Assembly: GCF_049341845.1 (NCBI RefSeq) | Contig: NZ_JBMPIT010000003.1 | Coordinates: 186,001 to 250,000 of the forward strand | Reading direction: 5' to 3' | Length of the DNA stretch: 64,000 nt | DNA from: Curtobacterium guangdongense | GTDB taxonomy: Bacteria; Actinomycetota; Actinomycetes; Actinomycetales; Microbacteriaceae | Shown: one piece after another, positions 52,933 through 62,064 of the stretch | Position numbering within the stretch: the stretch's first letter is position 1 | How the letters are laid out: every line of letters starts with the position of its first letter | Made by a program: the position numbers and the translations under genes | Notes under the pieces: generated by a model | What the model saw: only the letters and a program-made list of their open reading frames with translations | Database searches by the model: none | Told to the model about the DNA's origin: nothing

Positions 52933-54075
52933 TCACGTCCGGCGCGACGCCGTGACGGTGAACTTGTCGGTCCGCGTCACCTGCCGCGTCGGCCCGACCG
53001 CCTTCTCCAGCACCGACCGGTAGCGCAGGTGCGAGTTCCAGACGCACCACAGTTCCCCGCCGGACTGGAGGATCGTGGCCGCGTTCCGGAACATCGCCTC
53101 GGCCGCGTCGGTGGTCACCGTGGTGTCCGCGTGGAACGGCGGGTTGCAGAGCACCAGCTGGGCGGATCTGGCGTCGAGTTCGTCCCCGGCGTCGCTCCGC
53201 ACGGTGGCGACGCGGTCCCGCACCCCGTTCAGGTCCGCCGTGGCCCTGGTGCTCGCGATCGCGGACGACGACACGTCGGTCGCCACGACCCGCAACCCCG
53301 GCCGGCGTCGGGCGATCTCGGTCGCGATGACACCGTTGCCGCTGCCGAGGTCGACGGCCACACGAGCGTTCGGCACCGCGTCGTCCATCGCGTCGAGCAG
53401 TACCCGTGTGCCGAGGTCGAGCGTCGCCCCCGCGAACACCCCGCCGTGCGCCGCGATGGTCATCCCCAGCTCGTCGTTGTGCACGATGCGCGGCCACGGT
53501 GCGGTGATCGCGGCACGGTTCGCGGCGGCGGTTAGGGGGTCCTGCGCGACGAGCAGGCGCGACTTCCCGCGGCCGCGGGACGCCACGACCTCGCCGAACG
53601 ACCGACGGAGCACGTCGTTCTGCGACAGGGCCATGAACTTCGTGCGGCCGCCGCAGAGCAGCACGACATCCGGAGAGGCGAACCGTGCGACCGCCCGGGC
53701 GATCTCGTCGAGCCGGTCGTGCGACTTGGTCAGTCGCAGCAGCACGAGCCTGGCGTCGCGGAACGCGCTCTCGTCCGTGTCCGGGTGGTGGAACCCGCGG
53801 TGCCCGAACGTCCCGGCGTTCGCCTGCAGAGCCCGCTGTCCGACGAGGGAGTCCTGGACGACGCGGACGTTCGTGGCCCCGTGCACCGCGATCACCCCGA
53901 TCGTGAGCACGCCGCGCGCGTCGTCGACGATCGTCACGGCCCCCGGCTGCCGGAGGGCGTCACCGTGCACGTGGGGGGCTTCGTCGAGCAGGAAGCGGTC
54001 GGTGCCGTCGATCGCGAGCAGGTCGGGCCCGTCGTCCTCGGGCTGTCGACGGAAGAGGTCGGCGAAGTCTGGCAC
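52933..54075 (-). CDS. RlmG/RsmC-like rRNA guanine methyltransferase
   Basis: 380 residues. An N-terminal domain (about 1-180) without SAM motifs precedes the methyltransferase domain with VAVDLGSGNGVIATE (SAM) and the catalytic NPPFH (about 310). This two-domain layout is that of RlmG and RsmC, which make m2G in rRNA. GTG 54075 has TACGCT 6 nt upstream. Confidence 0.85.
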   Translation of the reverse strand: MPDFADLFRRQPEDDGPDLLAIDGTDRFLLDEAPHVHGDALRQPGAVTIVDDARGVLTIGVIAVHGATNVRVVQDSLVGQRALQANAGTFGHRGFHHPDTDESAFRDARLVLLRLTKSHDRLDEIARAVARFASPDVVLLCGGRTKFMALSQNDVLRRSFGEVVASRGRGKSRLLVAQDPLTAAANRAAITAPWPRIVHNDELGMTIAAHGGVFAGATLDLGTRVLLDAMDDAVPNARVAVDLGSGNGVIATEIARRRPGLRVVATDVSSSAIASTRATADLNGVRDRVATVRSDAGDELDARSAQLVLCNPPFHADTTVTTDAAEAMFRNAATILQSGGELWCVWNSHLRYRSVLEKAVGPTRQVTRTDKFTVTASRRT

Positions 54076-54081
54076 CGCGTC

Positions 54082-54087
54082 AGCGTA
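54082..54087 (-). promoter_or_regulatory. Leaderless -10 box for the rRNA methyltransferase
   Basis: TACGCT on the minus strand, 6 nt before GTG 54075. Confidence 0.5.
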
Positions 54088-54109
54088 CCGACCGCCGCGA
54101 TGAGCGAGG

Positions 54110-55441
54110 TCAGCGCGTGATCGTCGCTCCGCCGAGCGCTTCGGGCACGGTCGCCGCCGCGAAGGCGTTCCCGCGGACGACGAACCGGTTGTCCGGGCTG
54201 CCGAGCCGCAGGCCGACGCGCACCTTCGGTGACGGTTCCACCCGGTTGTCCTGGATCACCCCGTCGTTCGCGCCGGCACGGACGTCGATCGCCACGGAGG
54301 GGCCGGAGACGCCCCGGATCCGGTTGCCGCGAACGGTGATCCCGGTGTTCGAGTGCTGCAGGCAGATCCCGTCGACCGCGCTCGAGAGCACCGTGTTGTC
54401 GGCGATCACGAACCCGCTCGTGAGCTTGACGAGGATGCCGGCCGCCGAGGTACCGCCGCCGCCCGTCACGGTGTTGCCGGTGACGGAACCCGTCGCCCGG
54501 GGAGCGTCCGAGCCCACGGTGCTGCCCGCGCCGCTCACCAGGATCCCGCTCCCGACCCCCAGGGCATCGGTTCGCGTCACCACGTTGCCCGCCACCACGA
54601 GCCCGGTCGGTGCGACGTCCGTCGTCGTCGGGTCGGCTGCTGCCTTGCTCGGGACCGCGGCGATCCCCACCCGGCAGCCGGACACCACGTTGTCGCGGAT
54701 CTCGACGTCCGAGCCGGCGTGGGTGTCGATCCCCTCCCACTTCGGCACGCCGCTGACCCGGTTCCGCAGGATCCGTATCCGTGACGACCGACGCGTCGTC
54801 GCGACCGCTGTCGTGGCGTTACGGGTCACCGTGATGCCGTAGGAGTTCGGCCACCCGGCAGGCTGCCGGACGTCCGACACGACCGTGTCCTGCACGAGCG
54901 CGTCCACGACCCCGACGAGCGAAACGCCTGCGTACCCGACGGACGAGATGGTCGTGCGCTCGAGCACGAAGGCGTCGCAGTACTCGACGTGCACCCCGTC
55001 GTGCCGCAGGTCACGCAGGCGGCCGCCGCTGATCCGGACGTCGTGCAGCGGTTCGCCGGCGGTCCCCATCACCGCAATGCCGTGCCCACGACCGGTTGCC
55101 GTGGCGCCGATCCCGGAGATCACGGGGTTGACGACGTTCACGCCCGAGGCGGTCACGACGATGGCGTCGACGTCGCGGGACATGCGGATGGCGCCGGCCC
55201 CCGTGAAGGCGACGGTGACGCCGTGCCGGACCGCGAGCGACACGGAGCGGGTCCACGCACGGTCCACCATGAGCGTGCCGCCAACCGGGATCGCGTCGAG
55301 CGCAGCCTGCAACGGGTCGTCGGCCGACTCGCCATCGGCTTCGGGACATCCCGTGAACGCGATCAGAGCGACTGCGCCACAGGTCGCCACCGCACCGGTC
55401 CACAGGATCGCCGTCCGGCGCGTCGCCCCTCTGCTCGACAA
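54110..55441 (-). CDS. Parallel beta-helix lipoprotein (pectate-lyase-like fold)
   Basis: 443 residues. A lipobox (LIAFTGC) follows a short signal. The rest is a right-handed parallel beta-helix: repeated VxIxxNxV turns such as IRILRNRVSGV, VEIRDNVVSGC, FVIADNTVLSS and ITVRGNRIRGV. Such folds bind or cleave polysaccharides. A TTG start at 55441 is supported by GGAGG about 8 nt upstream; longer frames lack a signal. It is divergent from the secreted repeat protein and near polysaccharide genes, suggesting a glycan role. Confidence 0.78.
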   Translation of the reverse strand: MSSRGATRRTAILWTGAVATCGAVALIAFTGCPEADGESADDPLQAALDAIPVGGTLMVDRAWTRSVSLAVRHGVTVAFTGAGAIRMSRDVDAIVVTASGVNVVNPVISGIGATATGRGHGIAVMGTAGEPLHDVRISGGRLRDLRHDGVHVEYCDAFVLERTTISSVGYAGVSLVGVVDALVQDTVVSDVRQPAGWPNSYGITVTRNATTAVATTRRSSRIRILRNRVSGVPKWEGIDTHAGSDVEIRDNVVSGCRVGIAAVPSKAAADPTTTDVAPTGLVVAGNVVTRTDALGVGSGILVSGAGSTVGSDAPRATGSVTGNTVTGGGGTSAAGILVKLTSGFVIADNTVLSSAVDGICLQHSNTGITVRGNRIRGVSGPSVAIDVRAGANDGVIQDNRVEPSPKVRVGLRLGSPDNRFVVRGNAFAAATVPEALGGATITR

Positions 55442-55612
55442 TGCGGTCCCTCCGTCCCGAGTGCATTCCTCAGCATAACGGGACGACCATTCGCTATATC
55501 CCGCGCATATCCGGTATGTATTGCGAAATGCACATTTTCCGGACATCTAGTAATGCTTCGAAATCTGATATGTTCGTCATTGATCGCCGTTGATGACAGA
55601 AAGGGATCTCAC
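55442..55612. promoter_or_regulatory. AT-rich divergent promoter region at the polysaccharide locus
   Basis: 171 bp between the beta-helix lipoprotein and the first secreted repeat protein. About 55490-55590 is strikingly AT-rich for this genome. No operator is certain. AGAAAGGGA before 55613 is the SD of the plus-strand gene. Confidence 0.5.
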
Positions 55613-57529
55613 ATGACCACCAGCCGGAAACGACGCCACGTCGCGCTGGGAGCGAGCACACTGGCGCTCGCGACCATCGCGGCCGGACTGACCGCGACAT
55701 CCGCGACCGCAGCGCCCGCACCAGCCGCAGACGGCCGCCAACAGGTCGGACCGCTCGTGACCCAGACCTCCCCCTTCCAGGGAGCGGACGCGTTCAGTTC
55801 ACCGACTCCGAACGGCGCGGGCGCGGAGATCCCGGCGAACCGTTCAGCGACACTGGACGGCGCCCGCACGAAGGCGGTCGACTGGATCATCCCCGCGGCG
55901 GGCTCCGTCACGACGGTGCGACCGGTCTCCCATCCGGACCTCTGCCTCACCGCAGGGTCGAAGAGCATCACGAACTCGTCCATCGTCACGCTCGAGAGCT
56001 GCCGGGTGGACGATCCCGCCCAGCGCTTCTCGATCGCGTCGAACAAGGGGTCCAACAACCCGATCGGCACCGGTATCCGTTCCGAGTACAACGAGGGCTT
56101 CCTCGGGCTCTACAACAACGACGCGGTGATGCGACTCCAGACGTGGACGGTCGCCGACCGCGTCCCGACGCTCGACGACTTCGTCGCGGCGTTCTCCGCC
56201 ACCCTCGACCGTGTCGACACCGCCGCGCGCACCGCCCACCTCTCGGGGACCGGCACTCCGGGCGCCGAAGTCCGGTTCCAGGGCAAGGCAGCGCCGGTGC
56301 GGATCGACGCCGACGGCACCTGGACGGCCGCCGTCGCCGATCTCGCCATCGGTGCGAACGTCATCACGGTGACGCAGCACGAGGGGGCGCTCGAGACCGG
56401 GCGGGTGGAGGTCCCGGTGGGGATCGACGCCGCCGAGCTGACGTTCGAGACGAAGTGGGACAGCTCGCGCGACAGGCCCGTCCACGCGTTCGGCATCGCC
56501 GAGCCCGGCGCCGAGGTGCGCCTGTTCAACACTGCCGGCGAGCAGATCGGGGAAGCTGCCCGTGCGGACGCCTCGACCGGCGAGTGGTCCACGACGATCC
56601 CGGCGCCGAACGCCGGCGGCGAGTACGCCGTCACGGCTGCGCAGTTCCTCGCTGGGGTGCGCGACTCCGTGCACGACAGGTCGAAGCGTGTCGATTACGG
56701 CACCGCGGTGGCGATCACCTCGCCGACCGACGGCTCCACGCACACCGGCGGCACGCTCACCCTCGAGGGCGACGGCGAGCAGGGATCGGCGCTGACGGTG
56801 TACGAGGTGGTCGGCGGCACGGAGACGGAGATCGGATCGGGTACCGTCCGGGCTGGTGGCAAGTGGACGATCGAGACGACCACGCTCGACCGGTCGGAGC
56901 ACGTCATCCGGGTCGAACAGCGCTCGAAGGGCGCGAACACGACCACCTCCTCCGTCACCGTGAACCCGGGCCAATCGCACAAGCTCGCCCCGATCACGCT
57001 CGAGTCCCCGGACGAGGTGACCCCCGGCGTGACGAACACCTTCAGCGGCACCGCTGAGCCGGACGCCGTGTACCAGGTGCTCAACCCCTACGGCACCGTG
57101 CTGATCGACGGCCTCAAGGTGGGCGCAGACGGTAGGTGGCAGTTCGAACGCGTGATCTCGTCGGGCGCGAAGGAGTTCGCCTTCAAGATCGCTCAGCGCA
57201 AGGGTGACATCGGCCCCGAGGAGTCGCAGATCTTCCGACTGCAAGCCAACAACGGGTTCGACCCGGTGACGATCACGACGCCCACGCTGCGGCCCGGCGA
57301 GGTCAACACCATCGAGGGCACCGGTCCGGCCAACGCCACGTTCATGGTCCTGAACGCGTCCGGCAAGGAGCTCGAAGGCCCGGTCCAGATCGGCGCCGAT
57401 GGCAGGTGGAGCTTCGACCGACAGATGTCGACCGGCATCGACAAGTTCCAGTTCAAGGCGAAGGTCACCGTCGACGGCGTGCCGCCGTACACGACCAGCC
57501 TCTTCACGATCTGGGCGAACACGCGCTGA
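55613..57529 (+). CDS. Secreted repeat protein with ricin-like and Ig-like modules
   Basis: 638 residues. A Sec signal (about 1-34) is followed by a ricin-like segment (about 105-178; DLCLTAG, CRVDDPAQRFS), and then several Ig-like beta modules of about 75-85 residues. The last two (TFSGTAEPDAVYQVLN... and TIEGTGPANATFMVLN...) are clear copies of each other and of modules in the next gene. There is no LPXTG. It may bind glycans at the surface or be exported with the polysaccharide. Function inferred from context. Confidence 0.75.
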   Translation: MTTSRKRRHVALGASTLALATIAAGLTATSATAAPAPAADGRQQVGPLVTQTSPFQGADAFSSPTPNGAGAEIPANRSATLDGARTKAVDWIIPAAGSVTTVRPVSHPDLCLTAGSKSITNSSIVTLESCRVDDPAQRFSIASNKGSNNPIGTGIRSEYNEGFLGLYNNDAVMRLQTWTVADRVPTLDDFVAAFSATLDRVDTAARTAHLSGTGTPGAEVRFQGKAAPVRIDADGTWTAAVADLAIGANVITVTQHEGALETGRVEVPVGIDAAELTFETKWDSSRDRPVHAFGIAEPGAEVRLFNTAGEQIGEAARADASTGEWSTTIPAPNAGGEYAVTAAQFLAGVRDSVHDRSKRVDYGTAVAITSPTDGSTHTGGTLTLEGDGEQGSALTVYEVVGGTETEIGSGTVRAGGKWTIETTTLDRSEHVIRVEQRSKGANTTTSSVTVNPGQSHKLAPITLESPDEVTPGVTNTFSGTAEPDAVYQVLNPYGTVLIDGLKVGADGRWQFERVISSGAKEFAFKIAQRKGDIGPEESQIFRLQANNGFDPVTITTPTLRPGEVNTIEGTGPANATFMVLNASGKELEGPVQIGADGRWSFDRQMSTGIDKFQFKAKVTVDGVPPYTTSLFTIWANTR

Positions 57530-57549
57530 TCGCCTGACACACCACCTCT

Positions 57550-57585
57550 GAGCGGGGCCGCGGCCGACCGGTCGCGGCCCCGCTC
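57550..57585 (+). terminator. 13-bp hairpin between the repeat-protein genes
   Basis: Arms 57550-57562 and 57573-57585 are complements around a 10-base loop that contains its own GACCGGTC palindrome. It may partially terminate transcription between the two paralogues. Confidence 0.65.
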
Positions 57586-57607
57586 TCACCGTCGAAGAAG
57601 GAAGACC

Positions 57608-58861
57608 ATGTTCAACCGCACCAGGCGATCCCTCTCCATCGCCGCCGGAACCGCGCTCCTCGCCGCCTGCGCAGTCCTCACCGGCACGGCCCCCACGATC
57701 GCAGCGCCGGCCGGCACCGAGGCCGGGGTCCAGGACGGGACCGGGACGGCCGCCGCGCCGCAGCCGCGCGGGTCGTTCGGCGCTCCCGTCAACGTCCACG
57801 TGTCGACGAACGAGTTCGGGATGTACGTGTACGCGACGCCGATCTGCAGTGGCTGGAAGTCGTGCCGCTCGTGGTTCACGATCCCGGGCTTCGTCGACAA
57901 GAAGGACGTCGCGACGACGAACGGCTACTTCGTCGCGTGGCCGGCCGGCTGGCAGGAAGGGCAGTCCGTCAGCTCCGGGTACGTCCGCTCCTACGGACGC
58001 GACATCTTCGGGAACGGCTGGTACGGCACCGCGACGGCCTCGATGGGCACGATCACCCGACCGTTCGCGCCACGAACGCTCACCGCCTGGCTGACCGGGC
58101 AGAACGACCAGTCACGCACCGCCTCGGTCAGCGGGACGGCCACCCCCGGCGCGGAGATCAAGCGGAACGGGGTCCTCGTCGCCCGGGCCGACCAGAGGGG
58201 TTCGTGGAACGCGACCGTCGGTGGCCTGACGATCGGGACGACGACACTCTCGTTCGACCAGTACGTCGACCAGGGCTTCCACGACCGGGCTTCGGTCACC
58301 GTCACGATCGCGGGCGAGATCGTGTCAGCCACCGTCACGGGGCCGGCCTCGGTGAACCCCGGTACGGTCAACACCGTCACCGGCACCGCCACCCCTGGCG
58401 CCACATACGAGGTGGTCGATGCCTCGGGCACCGTGATCGTCCCCGGCGGACCGTTCACCGTGGACGGAGCAGGCAAGTGGTCCTTCCCGCACCTCGTGCC
58501 CGCGGGCTCCACCGAGTTCCGTTTCGCGATCCGGCAGACGGCATGGGGCAAGACCGTGACCTCCGAGCTGTTCACCCTGCCCGCGGACACCATGCGCGAC
58601 GTGACGGTCGCGACCGAACACGTGCGCGACGGCGTGTCCAACAGGTTCTCCGGGAAGGGCACCCCTGGTGCGACCTACCGGGTGCTCAACGTCTCGGACA
58701 ACGAGATCGTCACGGGCGGGCCGTTCTCGATCGACCGCGAGGGCCGCTGGGAGTTCGATCGCGTCGTGTCCCGAGGCGTCAAGGAGTTCCGGTTCAAGCT
58801 CGAGCAGCGCAAGGACGGCCAGACCGTCCGGTCGCAGCTGTTCACGATCCCGGCGGAGTAG
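57608..58861 (+). CDS. Secreted repeat protein, paralogue of the preceding gene
   Basis: 417 residues. Sec signal (about 1-36), a novel N-terminal domain of about 120 residues with Cys pair CSGWKSC, and then three Ig-like modules. Module openings SGTATPGAEIK, TVTGTATPGATYEVVD and RFSGKGTPGATYRVLN repeat with endings such as FRFKLEQRKDGQTVRSQLFTIP. The first gene ends with the same module type. It is followed 4 bp later by the tyrosine kinase gene, so it belongs to the polysaccharide operon. Confidence 0.75.
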   Translation: MFNRTRRSLSIAAGTALLAACAVLTGTAPTIAAPAGTEAGVQDGTGTAAAPQPRGSFGAPVNVHVSTNEFGMYVYATPICSGWKSCRSWFTIPGFVDKKDVATTNGYFVAWPAGWQEGQSVSSGYVRSYGRDIFGNGWYGTATASMGTITRPFAPRTLTAWLTGQNDQSRTASVSGTATPGAEIKRNGVLVARADQRGSWNATVGGLTIGTTTLSFDQYVDQGFHDRASVTVTIAGEIVSATVTGPASVNPGTVNTVTGTATPGATYEVVDASGTVIVPGGPFTVDGAGKWSFPHLVPAGSTEFRFAIRQTAWGKTVTSELFTLPADTMRDVTVATEHVRDGVSNRFSGKGTPGATYRVLNVSDNEIVTGGPFSIDREGRWEFDRVVSRGVKEFRFKLEQRKDGQTVRSQLFTIPAE

Positions 58862-58865
58862 CCCC

Positions 58866-60248
58866 GTGCCCGCGCTCGCCGTTGCCCGCGTCCTGCTGAC
58901 AGGCTGGTGGATCGTGCTCGGCACCGGTGCGCTCGGTGCAGGGGCGGCCCTCCTCGTCACGAACGCCACCCCGCCGACGTACGAGTCCTCGACGTCCTAC
59001 TACGTGTCCGTCGCCGGAGCCGGCGCGTCGTCCGCGGGAGAGATCGCGCAGGGGTCGACGGCAGCGCAGCAGAAGATCGCGTCCTACACCGAGCTCGCGT
59101 CGTCGCCGCGGGTGCTCCGGAGCGTCATCGCGGACCTCGGGATGCGGACGACCACCGCCGCGCTCGCCCACCGCGTGACCGCGTCGGTGCGATCGGGCAC
59201 CGTGATCATCAGCGTCGCGGTCAGGGGAGCGGACCCGGTGGAGACCCGCGACGTCGCGCGCGCGGTGGGGGCGTCGTTGGCCCGCGTCGTCTCGGAGATC
59301 GAACCGGCAGCGGGCGACGGTACCCCGTCCGTGCGGCTCGAGCCGGTCACGCCGGCGAGCGTGCCGATCACGCCGGTGGCCCCGCGTCGGACGGCCGACG
59401 TCGCGGCTGGTGCCCTCGCCGGTCTCGTGGCAGGTGCCGTGCTCGCGTTGCTCCGCGCCGTCGTCGACACCCGGATCCGATCGTCAGCGGACATCGAGGA
59501 CGACGTCCCGGTCGTCGGCGACATCGCGCACGACCCCGAAGCGGCGCGACGACCGCTCATCGTGCGGGAGGACACCTCCAGCACCAGGTCGGAGGCGTTC
59601 CGCAGTCTCCGGACGAACATCCAGTTCCTCCGGACGAGTGGCGCGCCGACCATCGCCGTCACGAGCAGCAGACCGGCCGAGGGCAAGACGACCACGGCCG
59701 CGAACCTCGCGATCGTGCTCAGCACCGGCGGGCTCCGGACGGTCGTCGTCGACGCGGACCTCCGGCGGCCTAGCGTCGCCGACACGATGGAGATCGAGGG
59801 CGCGGTCGGCCTCACCGACGTCCTCGTAGCCCGAGCCGAACTCGACGACGTCCTGCAGCCGTGGGGTCACGACGGCCTGGTCGTCCTGCCTGCCGGTACG
59901 GTCCCGCCGAACCCGAGCGAGCTCATCGGATCTGAAGCCATGGGGTGCGTGCTGACCGAACTCGCGAGCCGTTTCGACGTCGTGCTCGTCGACACACCCC
60001 CGGTCCTGGCCGTCACCGACGCCGCGATCGTCAGCACCCTGGTCTCGACGACCCTGCTCGTGACGGCAGCGAACCAGACCCGTCGATCCGACGTCCGCCT
60101 GGCCGTCGAGGCGCTCGCCCGTGTCGGTGAACGCCCGGACGGCATCGTCCTCACGAAGACCAAGCAGCGTGCGACCTCGCGGTACGGGTACGGCATCACG
60201 ACGGTCGCCGCTCCGAAACGGACCCGAGCACGCTGGGGACGAGCATGA
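58866..60248 (+). CDS. Wzc/CpsD-like polysaccharide copolymerase and BY-kinase
   Basis: 460 residues. Two helices (about 12-32 and 181-199) flank a Wzz-type extracellular domain, followed by a tyrosine-kinase domain with Walker A SRPAEGKTTT (about 268-277), Walker A' VVVDADLRRP (about 293-302) and Walker B VLVDTPP. The C-terminal tail has only two Tyr (RYGYG) instead of the usual Tyr cluster. It controls chain length and export. GTG start after the upstream stop, with GGCGGAG before it. Confidence 0.9.
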   Translation: MPALAVARVLLTGWWIVLGTGALGAGAALLVTNATPPTYESSTSYYVSVAGAGASSAGEIAQGSTAAQQKIASYTELASSPRVLRSVIADLGMRTTTAALAHRVTASVRSGTVIISVAVRGADPVETRDVARAVGASLARVVSEIEPAAGDGTPSVRLEPVTPASVPITPVAPRRTADVAAGALAGLVAGAVLALLRAVVDTRIRSSADIEDDVPVVGDIAHDPEAARRPLIVREDTSSTRSEAFRSLRTNIQFLRTSGAPTIAVTSSRPAEGKTTTAANLAIVLSTGGLRTVVVDADLRRPSVADTMEIEGAVGLTDVLVARAELDDVLQPWGHDGLVVLPAGTVPPNPSELIGSEAMGCVLTELASRFDVVLVDTPPVLAVTDAAIVSTLVSTTLLVTAANQTRRSDVRLAVEALARVGERPDGIVLTKTKQRATSRYGYGITTVAAPKRTRARWGRA

Positions 60249-60841
60249 AGCGGCTGCTCGACGTGGTCGGCGCGGCCGTCGTGCTCGTCGTCCTCGCGCC
60301 GCTGCTCGGCGCGGTGGCGGTCCTCGTGGCGTGCCACCTCGGCCGTCCCGTGCTGTACCGGCAGCCCCGGCCGGGTCTGCACGGCAGGACCTTCACGATC
60401 GTGAAGTTCCGTTCGATGCTCCACGTCGACCCGGCCTCCGGAGTCGTCGACGATGCGGACCGCCTGACCCCGTTCGGCGCGTGGCTCCGGTCAACGAGCC
60501 TCGACGAACTCCCGAGCCTCTGGAACGTCCTGCGCGGTGAGATGAGCTTCGTCGGGCCCCGTCCGAGCCTGTGCCGCTACCTCGAGCTCTACGACGCCGA
60601 GCAGGCACGTCGGCACGACGTCCGTCCTGGACTCACCGGGCTCGCGCAGGTGCGCGGCCGGAACGCGCTGCCCTGGCCGGAGCGCCTGCGCTCCGACGTC
60701 GAGTACGTCGACACGCAGACACTCGGTCTCGACGCGAGGATCCTCGCCCGCACGGTCGGCGTCGTGCTGCGGAGAGAGGGCATCACGACCCCGGGCCACG
60801 CCACCTCGGACACCTTCACCGGGAGCCGGAGGCCTGCATGA
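60245..60841 (+). CDS. Undecaprenyl-phosphate sugar phosphotransferase
   Basis: 198 residues, the short (PglC-like) monotopic form. An N-terminal re-entrant helix (about 5-28) is followed by the catalytic core with FTIVKFRSML, LRSTSLDELPSLWNVLRGEMSFVGPRP (the DE pair and the SFVGPRP motif) and VRPGLTGLAQV. It starts repeat-unit synthesis by moving a sugar phosphate to undecaprenyl phosphate. It overlaps both neighbours by 4 bp. Confidence 0.93.
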   Translation: MKRLLDVVGAAVVLVVLAPLLGAVAVLVACHLGRPVLYRQPRPGLHGRTFTIVKFRSMLHVDPASGVVDDADRLTPFGAWLRSTSLDELPSLWNVLRGEMSFVGPRPSLCRYLELYDAEQARRHDVRPGLTGLAQVRGRNALPWPERLRSDVEYVDTQTLGLDARILARTVGVVLRREGITTPGHATSDTFTGSRRPA

Positions 60842-62064
60842 AGACGGTCTGGATCGTGAACCACTACGCGCACCACCACGAGCGCGACGGCCGCTCCACC
60901 CGGCACGAGCACTTCGCCGCCGGACTCGCACCCGACTGGCACACCGTCGTCATCGCGGCCGGCACCGACCACCCGACGGGCCGTTCGCACCTGCACGGCG
61001 TGACGCTGCGACGCCGGTGGTTCGGCGACGGCTACCAGTTCTGCTGGCTCCGCGGCGTCGACCACCGGGGATCGGGCCGCCGTCGCGCCGTTCGGCGAGT
61101 CGCGGACATCCTGCTGTTCTCGATGCTGCTGCTGCTGCCCGGCGTGCTGCGCGGGCTCCCCCGTCCGGACGTCATCGTCGGCAGCTCGTTCCACCCGCTC
61201 GCCGCGATCGCCGCCTCGGCCCTCGCCCGTCGCCGAGGCGTGCCGTTCGTCTTCGAACCACGCGACCTCTGGCCGGAGTCGGCGATCGGACTCGCCGGGA
61301 TGCACGAGCACCACCCGGCGATCCGGCTCCTCCGACGCATCGAGCGCGTCACCGTCCGACGAGCCGTCCACCTGATCTCACCGCTCGAGGGTGTCGGACG
61401 CTACTACGAGGACCGCGTGCCCTTCACCTGGGTCCCGAACGGCGTCGCGCCGGACACCGAGCCGCTTCCGCCACGGCATCCCGACGCCGACTTCTCCGTC
61501 ACCTACATCGGGTCGATGGGACCGGCGAACGCGCTCGAGACGGTGCTCGACGGCTTCGACCTCGCCCACCGCCGCGCCGCGGCAGCAGGCGGACCGCGAC
61601 TCGCACTCGTGCTGGTCGGGGACGGAGCGGACGCGAGCCGGCTCCGGGAACGCGCGTCGGGCCTCCAGTCCGCTCGTTCCATCATCTGGACCGGACGCGT
61701 TCCGCAGGCCGAGGCCCGCCGGATCGGCCGACAGGCCGGCTGCTTGGTCGTCACCATGCACGCGCTCCCCATTTACCAGCACGGTGTTTCGATGAACAAG
61801 CAGTACGAGTACATGCTCCTCGGTCGTCCGCTGCTCGTCGGGGCCCCTGTACCGATCGCACCGGTGAACGAGTCCCGGTGTGGCGTCCAGGTCGCGGCTG
61901 ACTCGCCCGCGGCGCTGGCGACCGGGATGCTCGCCATGGCGACGAGCGACCCCGCGGTGCTCGACGCGATGGGGGCCCGCGGCCGGGAACACGTGCTCCG
62001 CGAGTACGACTACCGCCTGCTCGCCGAACGCTACGGCCGCGCGCTCAGCGAGGCGCTCCGATGA
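60838..62064 (+). CDS. Glycosyltransferase family 4 (GT-B)
   Basis: 408 residues. The WIVNHYAHHHERDGRSTRHEHFAAGL opening and the C-terminal nucleotide-sugar motif around KQYEYMLLGRPLLVGAPV (the EX7E-like site) mark a GT4 enzyme; FEPRDLWPESAIGLAG is a family segment. A hydrophobic patch (about 95-110) suggests membrane attachment. It adds a sugar of unknown type to the repeat unit. Confidence 0.9.
   Translation: MKTVWIVNHYAHHHERDGRSTRHEHFAAGLAPDWHTVVIAAGTDHPTGRSHLHGVTLRRRWFGDGYQFCWLRGVDHRGSGRRRAVRRVADILLFSMLLLLPGVLRGLPRPDVIVGSSFHPLAAIAASALARRRGVPFVFEPRDLWPESAIGLAGMHEHHPAIRLLRRIERVTVRRAVHLISPLEGVGRYYEDRVPFTWVPNGVAPDTEPLPPRHPDADFSVTYIGSMGPANALETVLDGFDLAHRRAAAAGGPRLALVLVGDGADASRLRERASGLQSARSIIWTGRVPQAEARRIGRQAGCLVVTMHALPIYQHGVSMNKQYEYMLLGRPLLVGAPVPIAPVNESRCGVQVAADSPAALATGMLAMATSDPAVLDAMGARGREHVLREYDYRLLAERYGRALSEALR

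Noticed and set aside
55844..57799. 651-codon open frame opposite the secreted repeat protein
   Set aside because: No domain or signal peptide; the plus-strand gene has a signal peptide, SD and repeated modules.
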